Origin: Anthopleura xanthogrammica
Taxonomy: Eukaryota; Cnidaria; Anthozoa; Actiniaria; Actiniidae
Direction: 5' to 3'
DNA length: 64,000 nucleotides
Assembly (NCBI GenBank): GCA_964019055.1
Contig: OZ025213.1
Location: 5,495,292 to 5,559,291, forward strand
Shown here: positions 1 to 29,800 of the stretch, in pieces
Position numbering within the stretch: position 1 is the first letter of the stretch
How the letters are laid out: each line of letters opens with the position of its first letter
Notes under the pieces: model-generated
What the model was told of the DNA's origin: nothing
Databases searched by the model: none
Seen by the model: only the letters and a program-made list of their open reading frames with translations
Translations under genes and position numbers: made by a program

Positions 1-932
1 TTATTGCAAGATTTTTTCCATCGATAAAATGAACGATTTTAAACTTCTTAGACCTTAATTATCTTTCTTTTATTTATAAACAACTTACTACGAGTATCGC
101 GTAATATACACCGGTGTTTAACCAGTGTGTGCTTCTAATATTATGACAAAGTCCGCAACGGTTATTTTCATTCTTGTTATTGACTTGATAGTCTGAAATA
201 TTTCAACCATTAAATGGGTTAGAGGTTATAAAAGGTAGTGAAAAATGATCCTTTTTCCAGTAATGATATGGGGCCTGCTCTGAAACAATAAACAACCCTA
301 AAGTGGAGCGCGTGCCGTAAGGTTATTCTATTGTACTACTATTATGCTGTTCCATTTCAAGAATTAGGCTAATATTTTAGGTTAATGTTCGGAAATAATT
401 TTGTCAGCTTTGCCAGTTTATTTTCCCAGATTTCTGTGACTCAAAAGCTCATCCATCTGTCGAATGGATAGGGCTATTATGCTTTTATTAAAAATGTTTT
501 GTTACTCGAAAACCCGCAGGAGTTCTTTATTTACATTGACTCTTCAGACTACATGTTGACCATATGGTAGACTATTGAACGGGTGTTAAGTATAATGAGA
601 AAACATGTACCCCTTTTAAACCAGTTCCAAAGTGTAGTGCAATGGGGAATGCTATTATATGTATATAAATGAAAAAATGCCAGCATCAAAAAGAGAAATT
701 TTGAGTTATAGTAGTAGTTAGATGCCTTTTGAGTGTTGTAATATATGGGTTACTAGAATAGATCACTTGTGTCACACGTGTCTTTTGAAATAATGGATTG
801 TTGCCTTATTATTCAAAGTAGTATTAAACAAATATAATGTGGGAAAAGTTATCTAAAACCATACTGTCCAGTTTTGAAAAGCTTTGTCCAACTTGTTGAT
901 TAATTGTATTAATTATTACTTTTTGTTATCAG
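1..932. other. Upstream flank / intron of cyclin-I-like gene
   Basis: AT-rich sequence with no open reading frame I can support. It must contain at least intron sequence, because the exon at 933 begins in phase 0 inside the cyclin box. I looked for the missing N-terminal exon (about 45 residues in human cyclin I) and did not find it, so it probably lies before position 1. Confidence 0.5.
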
Positions 933-2816
933 GGAACTGAAGTAACTCCATCACTTCATGATAAGACTATTCGTTGGATATGGCTTCTGAATCAAGACTT
1001 TGAATACCTTCCTGATACCTTCTCTCTCACTGTTAGCATTTTAGACAGATTCCTTTCATTGGTCAAGGTAAGAGAAGTCTTGTACTAGTTAAGTTATCCA
1101 AGATAATTGTACTTTATTTTAAATGGCCCAGTACAATTACAAATAGAAAGCCTTTATCAGCCTCAGCCCCTCCCTCTCTGCACTGCCCAGGGGTGTTTGG
1201 CTTCCCCACTTTTTGCTAATAAAGTTTCAAGTTCAGCCCCTGATTTTTAGTGTGTGATTACTGGTGCTCCTTTTTCAAATTTGAGCCCTCACCTTCAATG
1301 ATTCCTCCTGGTCCTTACAAGAAACCTATTCTGTGGGAATTCATATTGCTTCTTCAGTAGTTATACATAGACTAGAAAAGTTGTTAATTTATATGACATT
1401 ATTTTTCAGGTTAAACCAAAATACCTAAGATGTATTGCCATATCAGCATACTTCTTAGCTATCAAGACTATGGAGGAAGATGAGGTAAGTTAATGAATTG
1501 TTTAATGATATGAAGAACTGATATGAAATATAACCTGGTACTATTGACTGATTAGTACATTGAAATATTTATTGGCCATGGAACCGCTAGAGTAGAAGAC
1601 AAACATGTGATTGACTGTGTCTTTCCTTTCTGTACTTGTAGAACATACCATCACTTACAGAGCTTGTAAGAGTGAGTGAGTGTGGCTGTTCTGCTTCTGA
1701 TGTGCTTCGTATGGAGCGTATTATTCTGTCCAAGCTTCAGTGGAACCTCAACATTATCACTCCATTGTCATTTCTACATCTTGTAAGTATTGACTCTTGC
1801 CTGAATTAGATCTCTGCTGTAGAACTTTGTCACAAAGGAGCCATCTTTATTCCCACCAAAATTGAAGCCTTTGTTTCTGCTTGTGGCAAACTCATTCTGA
1901 AGCACTTTATGTGAGCCTAGACAGGCAAAAACATGGCTACAGCATGAGAAATCATTAGAGTAACAGTGTCCAGTGTCCCATAAAAAGCATGTTAACTATT
2001 TCTGTCTTTGTTATTCTATTCCACACAGTCTTACTCACAATTATATTACATATCACCTTGCATCCTGCAAATCTCTAATGTTTTTTATGTTTATCTCTTC
2101 AGTATAATGCCTTGGTATTTTCTGGTTATGGTTTCACCAAAAGTAACATGGCTCCTAATCAGCTCCTGAGCTCACTTACTGCAAAACTGGAGGACTGTCT
2201 TTGTAACTTTCAATTTACTCAGTTTAAGGTAAGAGATATACCCCAGTAAATATATAAATGTGGTGTTTTTCTGAAAACTAAAATAACTGTATTTTTTTAG
2301 GGTTCTGTGCTGGCCTTGGCTTTACTGAGCCAAGAACTGGAGAGCTTGTCTTCTAGGTGGTTTGCGACAATCCTCAAACTTCAAAAGCTGACCGACATTG
2401 ATCTTGGAGACTTGATTAGATGTCGTGAGTTAATACTTGAGGTATTCAATCAAGAGTACCACATTGGATGTACCATTCCTTGGAAGAATAGAAAATCCAG
2501 GTCACCATACCAACATTCCCTTGCAACTATCTTCGAGTGTCAAGAAGATTCGCTAGCTTTTCCAGAACATTTGCAGCCATGCATTCCGACTTTACTTGTG
2601 GCAGATGCCGACAGCTACCCTGATTATCCACAACCACTGAGAGATGAACTTAAGAGACTTCACAGCATCGCTGTTGGGATTCTGAGTGATGAAGATTCTA
2701 CTCCACAGACTAAGCGTCGTAGAGCAGAGATAGCAGTGGCATGTGGTCGTCAATCTCAACAGGGCTGTGGTGTCTGTACCAGTGAGGTTCATGCATTACA
2801 AGCAATTGCTTTGTAA
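933..2816 (+). CDS. CCNI: Cyclin-I-like protein (cyclin G/I family), 5' partial
   Basis: Five exons, all in phase 0: 933-1067, 1410-1484, 1642-1782, 2103-2228 and 2301-2816 (stop 2814-2816), giving 343 residues of the C-terminal part. The cyclin box is clear: LDRFLSLVK, then VKPKYLRCIAIS and FLAIKTMEEDE, then VLRMERIILSKLQWNLN. The segment FRGSVLALALLSQELE-like, with LIRCRELI further on, follows the cyclin I arrangement closely; in the family, cyclins G and I are atypical cyclins of cell-cycle exit and stress response. The C-terminal tail after about residue 250 is Ser/Pro-rich and not conserved by eye. The start codon and about 45 N-terminal residues are absent from the window. Its 3' end faces that of the TIMM10B-like gene. 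Cyclin G is the main alternative; I favour cyclin I from the RCRELI block. Confidence 0.85.
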
Positions 2817-4483
2817 CAGTGTCAGTCTTGGAACAAACAACTGTGTTTCTGTTTCTGTGCCCCAAAAATAATTTATTTAGTTGTCTCTTAATTACTCTTT
2901 AGACACTTATAATTTGCTGTGAAGGACTCAAAAAACTTAAAAAGATTTGAAAAACCCCAAAATAATATTATAGTTACATTGGTATTTGTCTAGGGTAGCG
3001 TATTGTTTAGTTGAAAAGGTAGTTATTGTTTAATTCCAATTCTGTGTATTTTGGAATAATTTGTGACCTTTAGTGTTTTTGGTTCTCATGTTTAGATAAA
3101 ATTATTACTGAGGTATCAAAATAATCATTGATGCTAATTTTAGCAGTTATTCTAATATGAAAAAAAAATTACAAAACATTTCTTGTAAGGACAGTTATGT
3201 GCTGCTTTTAAGTCACTGATTGATTCTTACTAAAGAAGAATTACAAGAAAGTTCAACATAATCACTATTATATGAATAGGTTGAGACAGTAAGATAACCT
3301 CTCATGAGGGAGATCGTAATAGGCTAAAATGGAAAAAAATTTAAAAAATTCCATACAAAAACCATCATAGCAAGCTTAAGACAAATGGCACAGGAATAAA
3401 TAACCACAGTTGCAAGGTTGGCATTTAATGTGGCTTATTTTAGACTTTGGACCGGACATGGATATTTACACATAAAGGGTACTATGAGTTACCTTTTAAT
3501 GTGAACAAGTAAAGTAAAAATGAAAAAACAAAATACACTTCAAAAAAAGATTAAAATTTTGAAAACTGAAAATGGTGTGAAAGTGATTGAGATTTGGGTG
3601 GGGAAGGTGATAATGAACCCCATGAAAAGATGTTGGAACATTTTGAAACAAGCTATAGGAAAAGCAATTCCCCGTGTCTTGAGGGGCAATTGCAACATTA
3701 ATTGCATTAACTTCATGTCAAAGCAATAGGCAATGTAAAAAAATTATTTGGGCTAAGAATGTAAGGCTAAGCCCCCACCTTCGCAGTCCCTGATCAGAAA
3801 ACAACAGCATAGTTAACCAAACAACTCCCTATTGATGACATTGATTTATTGGTAATACTCTGGTATTCAATACGAAATTAGCAACATACAGATCTAATCC
3901 CCCCCCCCCCCCCCCCAAGAACCAGGCCATCCTGGTCAAGGAAACTGGTTTTTTTAGAATGTAAATCTAGTACCTAATTGTAATAAAAGCTTTGCAACTA
4001 ATATGTGTATACAAAAAGAACAGACACAATAAACCAATATTGACCACTTTCCATACATTGGTTCAATGGTTGGACACAAAGCATTCAGTCAAGGCTGCAA
4101 GGTTCAAATTAGAATAATATATTGAAACTATCCTGCAGTCTTGAGTAATAGCTTTGTCTCTGACCAGTGAACTGATGTATGGAAAATGGTGAATGAGAAA
4201 GTAGGGCTAAATAGTAAAAGGCAAAAGTAGAAAGAAGTTTTGCAACTTTTTCCAGCTCTTGTAATTTTTTATAGGTTTATTGCATCCTAACTCTATTTTT
4301 GAGTTAGGATTGATCAATCCATGCAAGAACAGCATGATCATAAATTTGTTTTTACGAGTTTATCAGTGAAGGTGAAAAGTTGATGTTATTTTCCGAATAA
4401 TGTTGATGCTATGTTATCTTTCCAATAAGTCCCTCTTCGATGTCTTGATTGGTTGTTTTTGTTTATTACCGGTAGTTTGTTTT
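2817..4483. other. Intergenic, 3' flanks of two convergent genes
   Basis: 3' untranslated sequence of the cyclin gene followed by AT-rich spacer. It holds a run of about 17 C at 3899-3916. A 69-codon Lys-rich reading frame at 3520-3729 has no recognisable motif and is not called. Confidence 0.6.
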
Positions 4484-5491
4484 TCAAGATGGTTGTCCCA
4501 TTCCTAGTCTCTTTTCTGCCAAAGGACCAACCTCCATGAAGACTGCCATCTGTCTGTGATTCAAATTCACCCATTTACTGGAACATACTTCTACACAGGA
4601 TCTCTAAAAACACAATTATTTCGGACATTATTTTCAAATCAGAAAAGAGATTTTTCCATTATGGAAATGAATATTTGTAAAGTATTCATTTGCTAAGAAA
4701 AAATTATGCACCAGTCAATGGTATCCCCCACCTGGCCCCCTAACCTAAGGGAAGAGTGGAGCATTGGATATTTAGCCTTGCCACAGCTCTATTTCCCCCA
4801 TACCTATGTGGCACATTCTTTTGAAAAATCCCCCCCCACCTTGGACCAAGATGATGAAGTGAGGAACTGGAGACAAGTTTTAGCCATCCCCACATTTTTC
4901 TGCCATATTTTTTCTGTGCTGACATTATTTGTATATGAATATGTACATTTCAAGCTTGATAAGCAACATGCAACATAGCCTCCTTTGCAGATGTTATTTG
5001 TGTCGGTGTGTTATCCCTCCCCACCAACTAACTTAGTTTAGCAAAGGAGGCAACATTCAACAAAACCTTTACCAACCTTTTTTGAAACAGTTGTATTATA
5101 TGCCAACTTATATATCCCCCTTATTATCATCAATGCTGACTTAATAAGTTCCCTTTTCCCTTGCATAAAAAGGGTGCCACCCCCTGCAGCTCCCCCTGAC
5201 AAATAATGACATGTCCCATGACCTAATATATTATTGCAAGCTGGAGGAGACAGTTTTGTTATTTCTACCAGTACCTCTTCACTTGTAAGTGATCTTTGAT
5301 TGAGGTTAGTTATACAGGAACTGAAGCAACTCTCCGTCAATTTGTTGTATAACATTAAAAATTCTCTGAACTGAAAAAGAAACAAATTCAACCGTATTAT
5401 TCACTTGTAGCAAAGAAACCTGGAAAGTGTGTGTGAATCAAACTCCACTTACGTTCCGTGCAGCCACTGCCTCAGCACTTGGGGGATTCAT
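4484..5491 (-). CDS. TIMM10B: TIMM10B-like small Tim chaperone (Tim9/Tim10 family)
   Basis: Three exons on the minus strand: 5491-5453, 5370-5275 and 4603-4484, giving 84 residues. The start ATG is at 5491-5489; the first donor is a consensus GTAAGT and the second a weaker GTACTG. Exon 1 encodes MNPPSAEAVAARN, exon 2 starts FREFLMLYNKLTESCF and exon 3 contains RSCVEVCSSKWVNLNHR. The twin CX3C motifs of small Tims are present: CFSSC in exon 2 and CVEVC in exon 3. In the family these cysteines form two disulfides in a helical hairpin that chaperones carrier precursors in the mitochondrial intermembrane space. The phrase FLMLYNKLTE and the spacing fit TIMM10B (Tim9b) better than TIMM9, which is the alternative. 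It lies head to head with SMC1A, so a shared promoter is likely. The exons are too short to show as conventional long reading frames. Confidence 0.88.
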
Positions 5492-5996
5492 TTTAACAGA
5501 TATCAGCCAACTATTCTAGCTAAATACTTTTGCATGGTTTTCTCTAATGACAACAAATCTCAACTCCTTTTACTAGTACTTTTCTTCTTCTTTTTCAATT
5601 TACCAAAAATTACAAATGAGCCTGCAAACATGAACAGTACCATCAAAAACATGCGCACGCATTCTCAGCCCAGTCCACTAACGGTAATTTCCCGCCAAAA
5701 CCATTCGAAAAAGCAAAATAGAGTGTAGCTTGTCTGGTTTATTTTTGTGCAAAAATATCCTTAAATTTACCTAAAACTGCATCAAATCCCTTTCTAAGGT
5801 AAGTTAGTTTTATATTTGTTTTATTTTAGAGCTAAAAATGCCTGTTAAATCGACAAAATTGAGTCTAAGATGATAATTTCATTGATGAGTTTGTAGTGTC
5901 GCTTTGCGAGCTGTTTGCCAAATTTATCAATAGCTTTAGCTTTGAAGACTTAAGAATTAATCAATGTTTTTGGTTTATTTTGAAGCCCCAGGTATC
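5492..5996. promoter_or_regulatory. Probable bidirectional promoter, TIMM10B / SMC1A
   Basis: About 505 bp separate the two divergent start codons. The last bases before the SMC1A ATG read cccag-gtatc, so a 5'-UTR intron acceptor at about 5990 is possible. I see no clear TATA box. Shared control is an inference from geometry only. Confidence 0.45.
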
Positions 5997-22866
<16,870 letters not shown>

Positions 22867-23835
22867 ATCTAATCAAGCTGCTCAGACACCATAAACCAGA
22901 AGTTCATCTTTTTACGATTTTATTATTTGTATGGTTATTGCCTTGAGCATGTCGGTACTATCACGGTTTCTAGCTGATAGCAGTTTGTTGTTTTAAGAAT
23001 AAGCACTAGTTATTGATGCCATTCGTCTTGCATAGTTTATTTATTCCGGTATTGTGGAACATAATCTGTGCTGACCCACCCCTCCCCAACAAAATACATT
23101 TTTGATAATGAATCAAAAAGCTCTATCGTGTAGAATACAGCAGTTACTGTAAGGTTTATTCATTAATTTCTTACAAATAATAGACTTAAATTAGCACATT
23201 CAAAAAATATTACATTGTGCAATCATTTTAAAGATCCATACAAAATATTTACATGGTCGTTATTCAAGACACTACCATGCATACAGTGATTAAATACATC
23301 TTAAATACCTCGCAACACATTGCGTGCTTATTGCAATTCTCAATATTCTGCGAACTCATATTTCAACGGCTTGTTGTGAAATTGGTTTTTCGTTGCCGTC
23401 AATCAAAACTAATCAGTCAGTGCCTTTTATATTTTTGACTGGCAGCAGTGGAAAACCAAATTCTTACTAACAACTCGCAACTACCGAGTTCGCAGAATAT
23501 TGAGAATGGCATTAAAATAAACAATTATTTATCTACATCCGTGCGATCCGACTTTAACTCTGCACACAAGCTCTGTACAGTACTAGGTTACGGTTTAAAA
23601 CCTGTAGCGCTCATAGGAGTGAGCTTATGTCACTTGTACCAATATGAATTCAGTCGTTTGAAAACTTAGATGTGTTGCTGCAAGTACAAACAGCATAAAT
23701 TTCAGTGCAACAACTAACTGCTCTGGATTATAGGTGCACGATAAGTTTGAGAATTTGAAGTTCATTATTCATTTTGAACGAGATTTAAGTTATATGTAGC
23801 AAAATTTTGAAGACCTGCATACTCTTCTCAGCAGA
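22867..23835. other. 3' flank between convergent SMC1A and SLC6 genes
   Basis: 3'-UTR and spacer between tail-to-tail genes. Apart from the inverted-repeat element at 23336-23507 I see no gene. Confidence 0.6.
23336..23507. mobile_element. MITE, cell of TTCGCA family copy 1
   Basis: Perfect 22-bp inverted arms begin attctcaatattctgcgaac on the left. The interior carries gttgccgtcaatcaaaacta. A related element with different outermost bases is at 28361-28534. Confidence 0.7.
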
Positions 23836-26800
23836 TTAAACAGTTGGATTACGCGGTTGTTCGTTAGGATCTCTCTTGGGGTCCGGGGCGTAGTTGTTAA
23901 GTCCACTACAGAGCATTTTATTGAAGCTACGAGCCGAGTTCTTTGGCCAGTCTTTGATGAGCCAGATGAGGATAGGTAGAGTGGAGATCAACACTATTAG
24001 AACTATCAAAAATACTGCCCATCCAGGGTACTCGGCTTTGACTGTCCAGTCCACTGTGCCAGGGCTGTCACCAAATGGTTTCTGGCGAAAAGAATATGCA
24101 ATAGTTTATTGACTAACAAAATCATGGTATCTTGTAAGATTAAAGCCATCGTGTGACCCAACCCCCGTTAAACCAGCAGTTGAGTGAAAATAAACCCCAG
24201 AATTGGAAAAAGCAACTGCAATGTTAGTAAGAAGGATTGCTCACTGCATGTGTGCAATACATTTTCCCCATGTGATCCTTAAAAGATAATATTTAAACTT
24301 TCTCGAACCCTGAAACAATTACCTTTGGGCTGATCAAAGTCAGGGCACGGCTAACTCACAGATCGAACCCTGAGACAACCTTTGGGCTGATCTAAGTCAG
24401 GGTATTGCTAACTCACAGATGGAATTGGAATTTAGAGTGATGCTGGGCGTTGACCCCGCGAGAGCTCGGCGTGCCAATTATCAAATCGAAGGTTGAATAC
24501 TTCAAGCTAAAAGAAACACGTTGGATGAAGAACATACCTGTACACAGCCAACATATTTAGAGTATGTTGGTGCCTTCTGGATTTGCTGAGCGACCACGGC
24601 AACCAGTACCACGAACAAAGCAAGCGGTGAAATGTATTTCCAGCAGATCATCCAGCCGACCCATGGCCTTTTTCCGGTCATGAATTCTATATCATCAGCA
24701 AACCTACAACCAAAGCCGATGGATCTCATTGAGTCGGTTTATATTGTTGTTATTTTGAGTGTATTGCTTAATCATTACCCGGTCTCTGATGGATTACTGA
24801 GTTGTTAGGAATTCCGCTTTACTTGGTAAATATCAAGTGTCCCATAGATAGAAAACAACTGGGTGGCTGACCAGCAAACCCCCCTTCCCTCCCTGTGTTA
24901 CTACCCATCACCCACAGAAAGTGAAGACTGACAACTTTTGAGACTTATTCACATGTGAGTAAAGACCCCTTTCAGGTGACGTCAATGCATCTCAAATTGG
25001 AGGACAAAACAAAAAACATTTTAATCTCCTGAGAATTGGAACCTATTGTTTTGTCCTCCAAATTTAGCTGCATTCTGCAAGGTTCTACATGTCAACTGGA
25101 TGACTGACCATCAGCCCCCACCCAAACACAATGAAAACTACAGTTTGAGACGTTGTCACGCAGTATATATGCATGTGTTACATCTTACCTGTTATTTCCA
25201 TAAACCCAGGCCACACCAATGCACTGGAATAACGCAATCACCAACAATGGAATGGTCACGGAGTAATCATCAAAAATTTGGAAGATATAATATCCAGGCC
25301 CTGAGACCATAGAAATACCAAACAAGAATAGGATGACAGCTAAAATAAGAGTAATAAACTCTTTTCTTAACTTAGGGAAGATCTTCAGATCCATGATCGG
25401 GCCAATAGCGGCTTCCAAGGTACCGAACTCACTGTCAATACCGAGGAGAATCAACATCGTGAAAAAGAGAACGGCCCAAAGTGGAGAGACCTCCATCAAA
25501 AGCATCGCATCAGAGAAGGTCATGAAAGCCAATCCGGGACCTGAACCAACCTAAAGTGAAAAAATACTAGTCATTTTAAAGTTTTTTTTTAAGGAATTAA
25601 AATTATTTTGCCTTGGTGTTTGAAGAGGATTTTTTCAGCCAAATTCTTGGTAGAGCAATGAAAACTTTTCTGGCATCGATGGGCGGCCCTCTATGCCCGT
25701 TCTCCTTTATGGGGGATTCTAAAGAACGTCGTCTTTGTTCTACCCTAAGGATTGTGTTGTGTCTATGACGTTATTTTGTCAGGACTGCCTTTAGCATAAC
25801 AAAAAATGTCAGTTTGAACAAACCTTGTCAGCAGAAATGCCAGTCTTGATCTGTCTGTAGCCCAGAATACTAAACACGACTATCCCGGCGAACAAACTTG
25901 TTCCACAGTTGATAAAGACAACAAGGTAAGCATCTTTCATGACTTGGTTATGTATAGGCATGTAGCTAGCAAAGGCGATCAGAGCACCAAAACCGAGACT
26001 GAGAGTGAAAAACATCTGGGTGGCTGCGTCTTTCCAGATATTTGCGTCTAGCAATAAGTCCCACTGTAAAGAGAGAACATGTATTTTTATTAATATTTTC
26101 ATTTTTTTATTATAATAAGGCCCGATAAATAATGTATCTGTCGCATTTGCGCAACGCTCCGCGCAGCTTCGAAATTGCGCCGTTTCTGCAGAGGTTGCGC
26201 ACAACATTGGCCAAGTAGAATCGAGATCTACTTCTGCATCGTTGCGCGCAACTAGTTTCATCGTGTGAACACGACCTGCAGAGGTTGCGCACAACGTTGA
26301 CCAAGTAGAATCGAGATCTACTTCTGCATCGTTGCCCGCAACAAGTTTTATCATGTGAACACAACCTGCAACGTTGCTGCGAATGCGACTTTCCTGCGTA
26401 AAGAATGAAAATGTGCGCGCAGGTATATATAGACAGCGTCATGCGACACCATCACGGAACAGCACGAACGCGTCTGCTGAGCCAATCACAGCACGCAATA
26501 TCACTGGTTAGAATACTTGGTCACGATATCGTCTCGGCCGCGGCACGGCATCTCCACACCGTTAGATTTTCACAATCACACGAAAATATTCTGTATATAT
26601 AAAAGTAAATATACTTCTGGCTTAGAATGTTGACAAACCTTAGGTGTGAAGAACGTCTTTAGCCCTTCACCTGCTCCTTCCAAAGTAACGCCACGGAAAA
26701 ACAGAATAATCAGAATGATGTAGGGGAATGTAGCTGTAAAATACACAACCTGGAACAAGACATAAAAACAGTCAAAACATCATGACATATAACCGTTCAA

Positions 26801-29800
26801 TAATACATGTGTTCTATTCCAATATATCTTCCCCTTTGCACAACTGCGTTTAAAGAACTCTCTAAAGTGTGTTTGGGGGAAGGGGAGGGGGTGCATTTAA
26901 ATATATAGTAGACTGGATTGTGTAAGACTAAAAGTTGGGCTGAAGATTGAAAAGTTATTGGTTGGATATCAGCAAAACGCAGACTGCCCCAGCGCACATG
27001 CCTCCCATCCCTACCGTCCCTCCATTTTTCAATATTGTACTCCATTCGAAAAACGCCCAATAGCTTAAAGTTTTATCAATCTCATATCTCTTGTTATTCC
27101 TCACCTTTCCACTAGATTTGATTCCCTTAACGACGCACAGATAGGTAATAATCCATGCAAACACCAAGCAGCCAAAGAGCTTGACATTAATGCCTATACC
27201 AGGATCTTCAATACTGGTTGAAATCTGAAGCGCGTGGTGATAGAAGTAGTACTGAGGAGGATCCCTCACACAGCAATCAGGGAAGTTTGTTTCGTTATTT
27301 TTGAGAGTTAAGTATAAAGTAGAGTTCGTAGTGCAGCTTATATTGGACTCGCAAGATTTTATCGCTTGTAAGATGCTGTTGTACGCTGGCCAGTTGTGAC
27401 ATAGGATTTCCTTCTTCCATGGTAATTCAGAGGTGAATGAGATGAAGAAATAGTAGCAGCACCAGGCAATCACCACCACGTAGTACAGACACAGCATAAG
27501 AGATACCATCAAGCATCCAACACCGATACCAAACAGACAAGGATGGATGTCTTTCCAGCACATAATGGCGCTCTTTCGCATCCGCTGGCCAATGCTGAGC
27601 TCCAGAAAGAACAAAGGAAGGCCTTCGATCAACATGAAGATTACATAGGGTATGAGAAATGCACCTGTAAGAATAAAATAGTGGAAAGATCACATTATGA
27701 AGTGATGAGTGGAAAGCAAGGGGCAACAACTCTCTTTAATTCGTCATAATAAGTATGATTAGACTTTCCGGAATAGTCCCCTTCACAGTTCCCTGCGCCA
27801 TCTTGAAAGGCAGTCCGGCCTTTTCATCGAAGCGAGACACGAGGTGACCTCGCAATTATAGAGACCTTTTTAACACCTTGGAAAATTATTCACATGTCTC
27901 TATCATTGCAACCGCACCGTTCGTCTCGCTTCGATGCAAAGGCCCGGTGCCTTTCAAGATGGCGCAGGGAACTGTTAAGGTGACTATTGTAGAAATGCGT
28001 TGCATTATGGGGTCAGTTGGCATTTTATGCATAAAGAAATGAAAGAAATTTGAAAATTAACACGGCTATTAAGGGTTTTTACTATCAGCAAGCAAACAAA
28101 ACGCCATATAAGTATTAAAAAGTGTACCCTAAAACAGACTCATGATGCAACGCGTTCTGCAATACCCGAAAGGGTATAAGCAAAACATCAAAGCTCTCGC
28201 CCAAACCCCCTAAAAGTAAGTTCTTCATCGTTCAGTCCCACTGTTTCAACAAGCCATGAAGCGTAATCATTTTGACCTTCACACGGCTCAATGCCAGCGA
28301 TTCTAGACCTTGTAATCAAGAGTAGAGCGCGCAGGATTAGTGGAAACTTTTACTTACTGCTATTTTCATAAACAGGTGAACTCTGTAGTTGCAAGTTTCC
28401 CGTGGGAATTTAGTTTTTCACTGCCGCCAGTCAAAATATAAAAGGTACCGACTGATTAGTTTTGATTGACGGAAGCCAAAAACCAAATTTCAGTGTGCAG
28501 CTCGCAGCAACCGAGTTCGCATGTTTATGAAAACAGCCAAGTACAAGTAATTGATTCATTACACAGCTTGATATGTGTTTGTCTATCAATGTTTAGAAAA
28601 AAATTGGCTCAAAACCGCTACATTTACATAATCCAAGTTTTTCCAAGTGATTAATTTGACTCTGTACTAGTTTACTTTATTCATTCTTTTTAATCCGTGA
28701 TAAATAATTCTTTTTGTTTTGAGCCATTCTTTAGGATCAATCTAAACTAAAGCCGTTTTAATACCAAATTAAAAATAACACTGACCGATCAAGAACGGAT
28801 AACTTTGTGCCTTTTTAATAGAAGTGTCATCCATATTAGTAATTTCGCTCGTAAAAAATACGATGACCTCTCAAGATGCATTCCTGAAGGCCAGTCAACT
28901 GCTTACTATACTGATATGACGTCAGCAGCATTTACATAACATTCTTTTAACTAATAATCTAGGCGGAGTCTTTGATCGTACGATTAAGATTACGAATATA
29001 ATAAAGATGATACCATAAACGTTTTACTATTTGCTCTGAGCTTGTTATTTCGATTCGCCTACAAATTGCATAAATTTACATCAAAATCATTAAAGTATGA
29101 CCGTTTTTATCATTGATTTAAATTCAGAAATGCAATATCGAGCCATGCAATCTAATTTATCCCACATTCAAGCACATTATCTAACCAAATCTATCTACTC
29201 GCACAGTTTTATTAACTTCGAATTTGAGCGATAACAGACTAAGACATAGAAGACTACGAGCAATCTGGGTTTTTTTTCTCAGGATTTTAGTTGTGGTTCA
29301 TCAACTCTGCATTTAATTATAATATTATTGTGAAATATTTTTCCTTAAGTTTTAAGTCTTCATTAATAAAAGAGCTAAGTTACAGGGATTTTTCCTTACT
29401 TTAAAATATCCGTATGTTGTCTGCAGCCTAAGAATTGCTATTTTGCCATACATACTTTAACAGAACCGACATACCTTTACACATACAAAGTTTTGTTTAC
29501 TTTTCAAAAAAATTCAAGGGAAAAAATTGTTAATATGTTTGGAGTTGAGGATTAAATCACTTAGTCGTACGTGAAAAAAAGTCTTGGCTACTGATGTCAG
29601 TCAATGTTTATTCCAGGATTTAAGTAAATAAAACGATTTAATAATCAACGTCAAAAAAATAATAAACCTCAACACTATTAAAAACATATTTCAGTGTTTT
29701 AATTTAGTGCTTTGTGAACACCTACCTCCTCCATTCTTTTGGCACAGGTATGGAAAACGCCAAACGTTTCCCAAACCAACTGCTAGACCAACAGTAGCTA

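Noticed and set aside
4706..4978. 90-codon plus-strand reading frame
   Set aside because: It overlaps the TIMM10B intron on the other strand and has no motif or splice support.
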